Part shown: positions 23,418 through 23,837 of the stretch, in pieces
Numbering within the stretch: position 1 is the stretch's first letter
Layout: every line of letters starts with the position of its first letter
Assembly (NCBI GenBank): GCA_001584585.1
Contig: LSYV01000028.1
Span: forward strand, 942,144 to 965,980
Reading direction: 5' to 3'
DNA length: 23,837 bases
From: Gonium pectorale
Lineage: Eukaryota > Chlorophyta > Chlorophyceae > Chlamydomonadales > Volvocaceae
Position numbers and translations under genes: made by a program
Notes under the pieces: generated by a model
Database searches by the model: none
What the model saw: only the letters and a program-made list of their open reading frames with translations
Told to the model about the DNA's origin: nothing

Positions 23418-23837
23418 GTAGGGGGCCTGGGTGCGAGCTCGTAAATCGCACAGCTGCGGACTTGCTGCGCGCTGGTAGCGGCGATGGAACGGGTGTGTGT
23501 GGAGGGCGGGATCCATGGACCTGTGGCTGTGGCTGGTGCGATGGTGGGGGCCGGGGGAGTGAGGGCTTGTGGACCGTGGTGGGGTACGCGGGGCGGGGCG
23601 GGGAGTATAAGCTCCGCTTCTGGCGCCCAACTCATCGCCTCTTGCCTGATGGAATGTATCGTCGACGCTGCTACTCGCCGGAGGCTGCGGGCGCCCGGCC
23701 CCCCCACCATCCCCCCACCCCACCCTGAGGGGCCAGTTATAGATAGTTTGCCCTCTTTGTTCCCACCGACCAATACCGGTACATGCTTCGTCCCACTGAT
23801 GCGCCCACTCCGCCCCTTAGGACTGGGCCCCTCATTT
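23418..23837 (+). other. Intron 7 of SCFD2/MIP3, possibly with the start of exon 8 at 23821
   Basis: No exon is convincing. A good acceptor (CGCCCCTTAG, ending at 23820) stands 17 nt before the window edge. The reading beyond it would be open in the required phase, but 17 nt are too few to confirm. Confidence 0.4.

Overview
The window looks like nuclear DNA of a volvocalean (Chlamydomonas-like) green alga. It is very GC-rich with strong G/C-ending codon use, its genes are split by many GT-AG introns, and one gene encodes a plastid ribosomal protein with an N-terminal transit peptide. A TGTAA motif, the usual algal poly(A) signal, lies about 0.7 kb downstream of that gene. All assignments come from reading and conceptually splicing the sequence. 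Comparisons with plant and human family members are from memory.

Layout. (1) 1-8982, minus strand: the 5' part of an exocyst SEC3/EXOC1 gene. I can join 13 exons without breaking frame (about 694 codons); the C-terminal exons lie beyond the left edge. (2) 8983-9973: a divergent intergenic region of about 1 kb. (3) 9974-12769, plus strand: the complete four-exon gene for plastid ribosomal protein L3 (256 aa), followed by a 3' UTR with TGTAA at 13496. (4) 14011-17594, plus strand: a complete two-exon gene for a 1064-aa protein ending in a MYND zinc finger. (5) 17595-19565: no convincing gene, probably the MYND 3' UTR followed by the next promoter. (6) 19566 to the right edge, plus strand: the first seven exons (about 400 codons) of a Sec1/Munc18-like protein of the SCFD2/MIP3 type, cut by the window edge.

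Two of the four genes encode vesicle-tethering proteins: SEC3 for the exocyst at the plasma membrane, and SCFD2/MIP3 for the Dsl1/MAG2-type tether at the ER. The other two are a plastid ribosomal protein and a protein of unknown function. Nothing suggests an operon or a shared pathway.

The most unusual structure is in the introns of SEC3 and SCFD2/MIP3. At 8 of the 20 modelled exons of these genes, the 3' end of the exon together with its 5' splice site is copied one or more times, 23 to about 240 bp downstream, inside the following intron. I do not see this in the introns of the L3 and MYND genes. SEC3 also has a perfect 50-nt inverted repeat flanking its exon 6, a foldback with arms of about 48 bp in intron 4, and small dispersed repeats in its introns.
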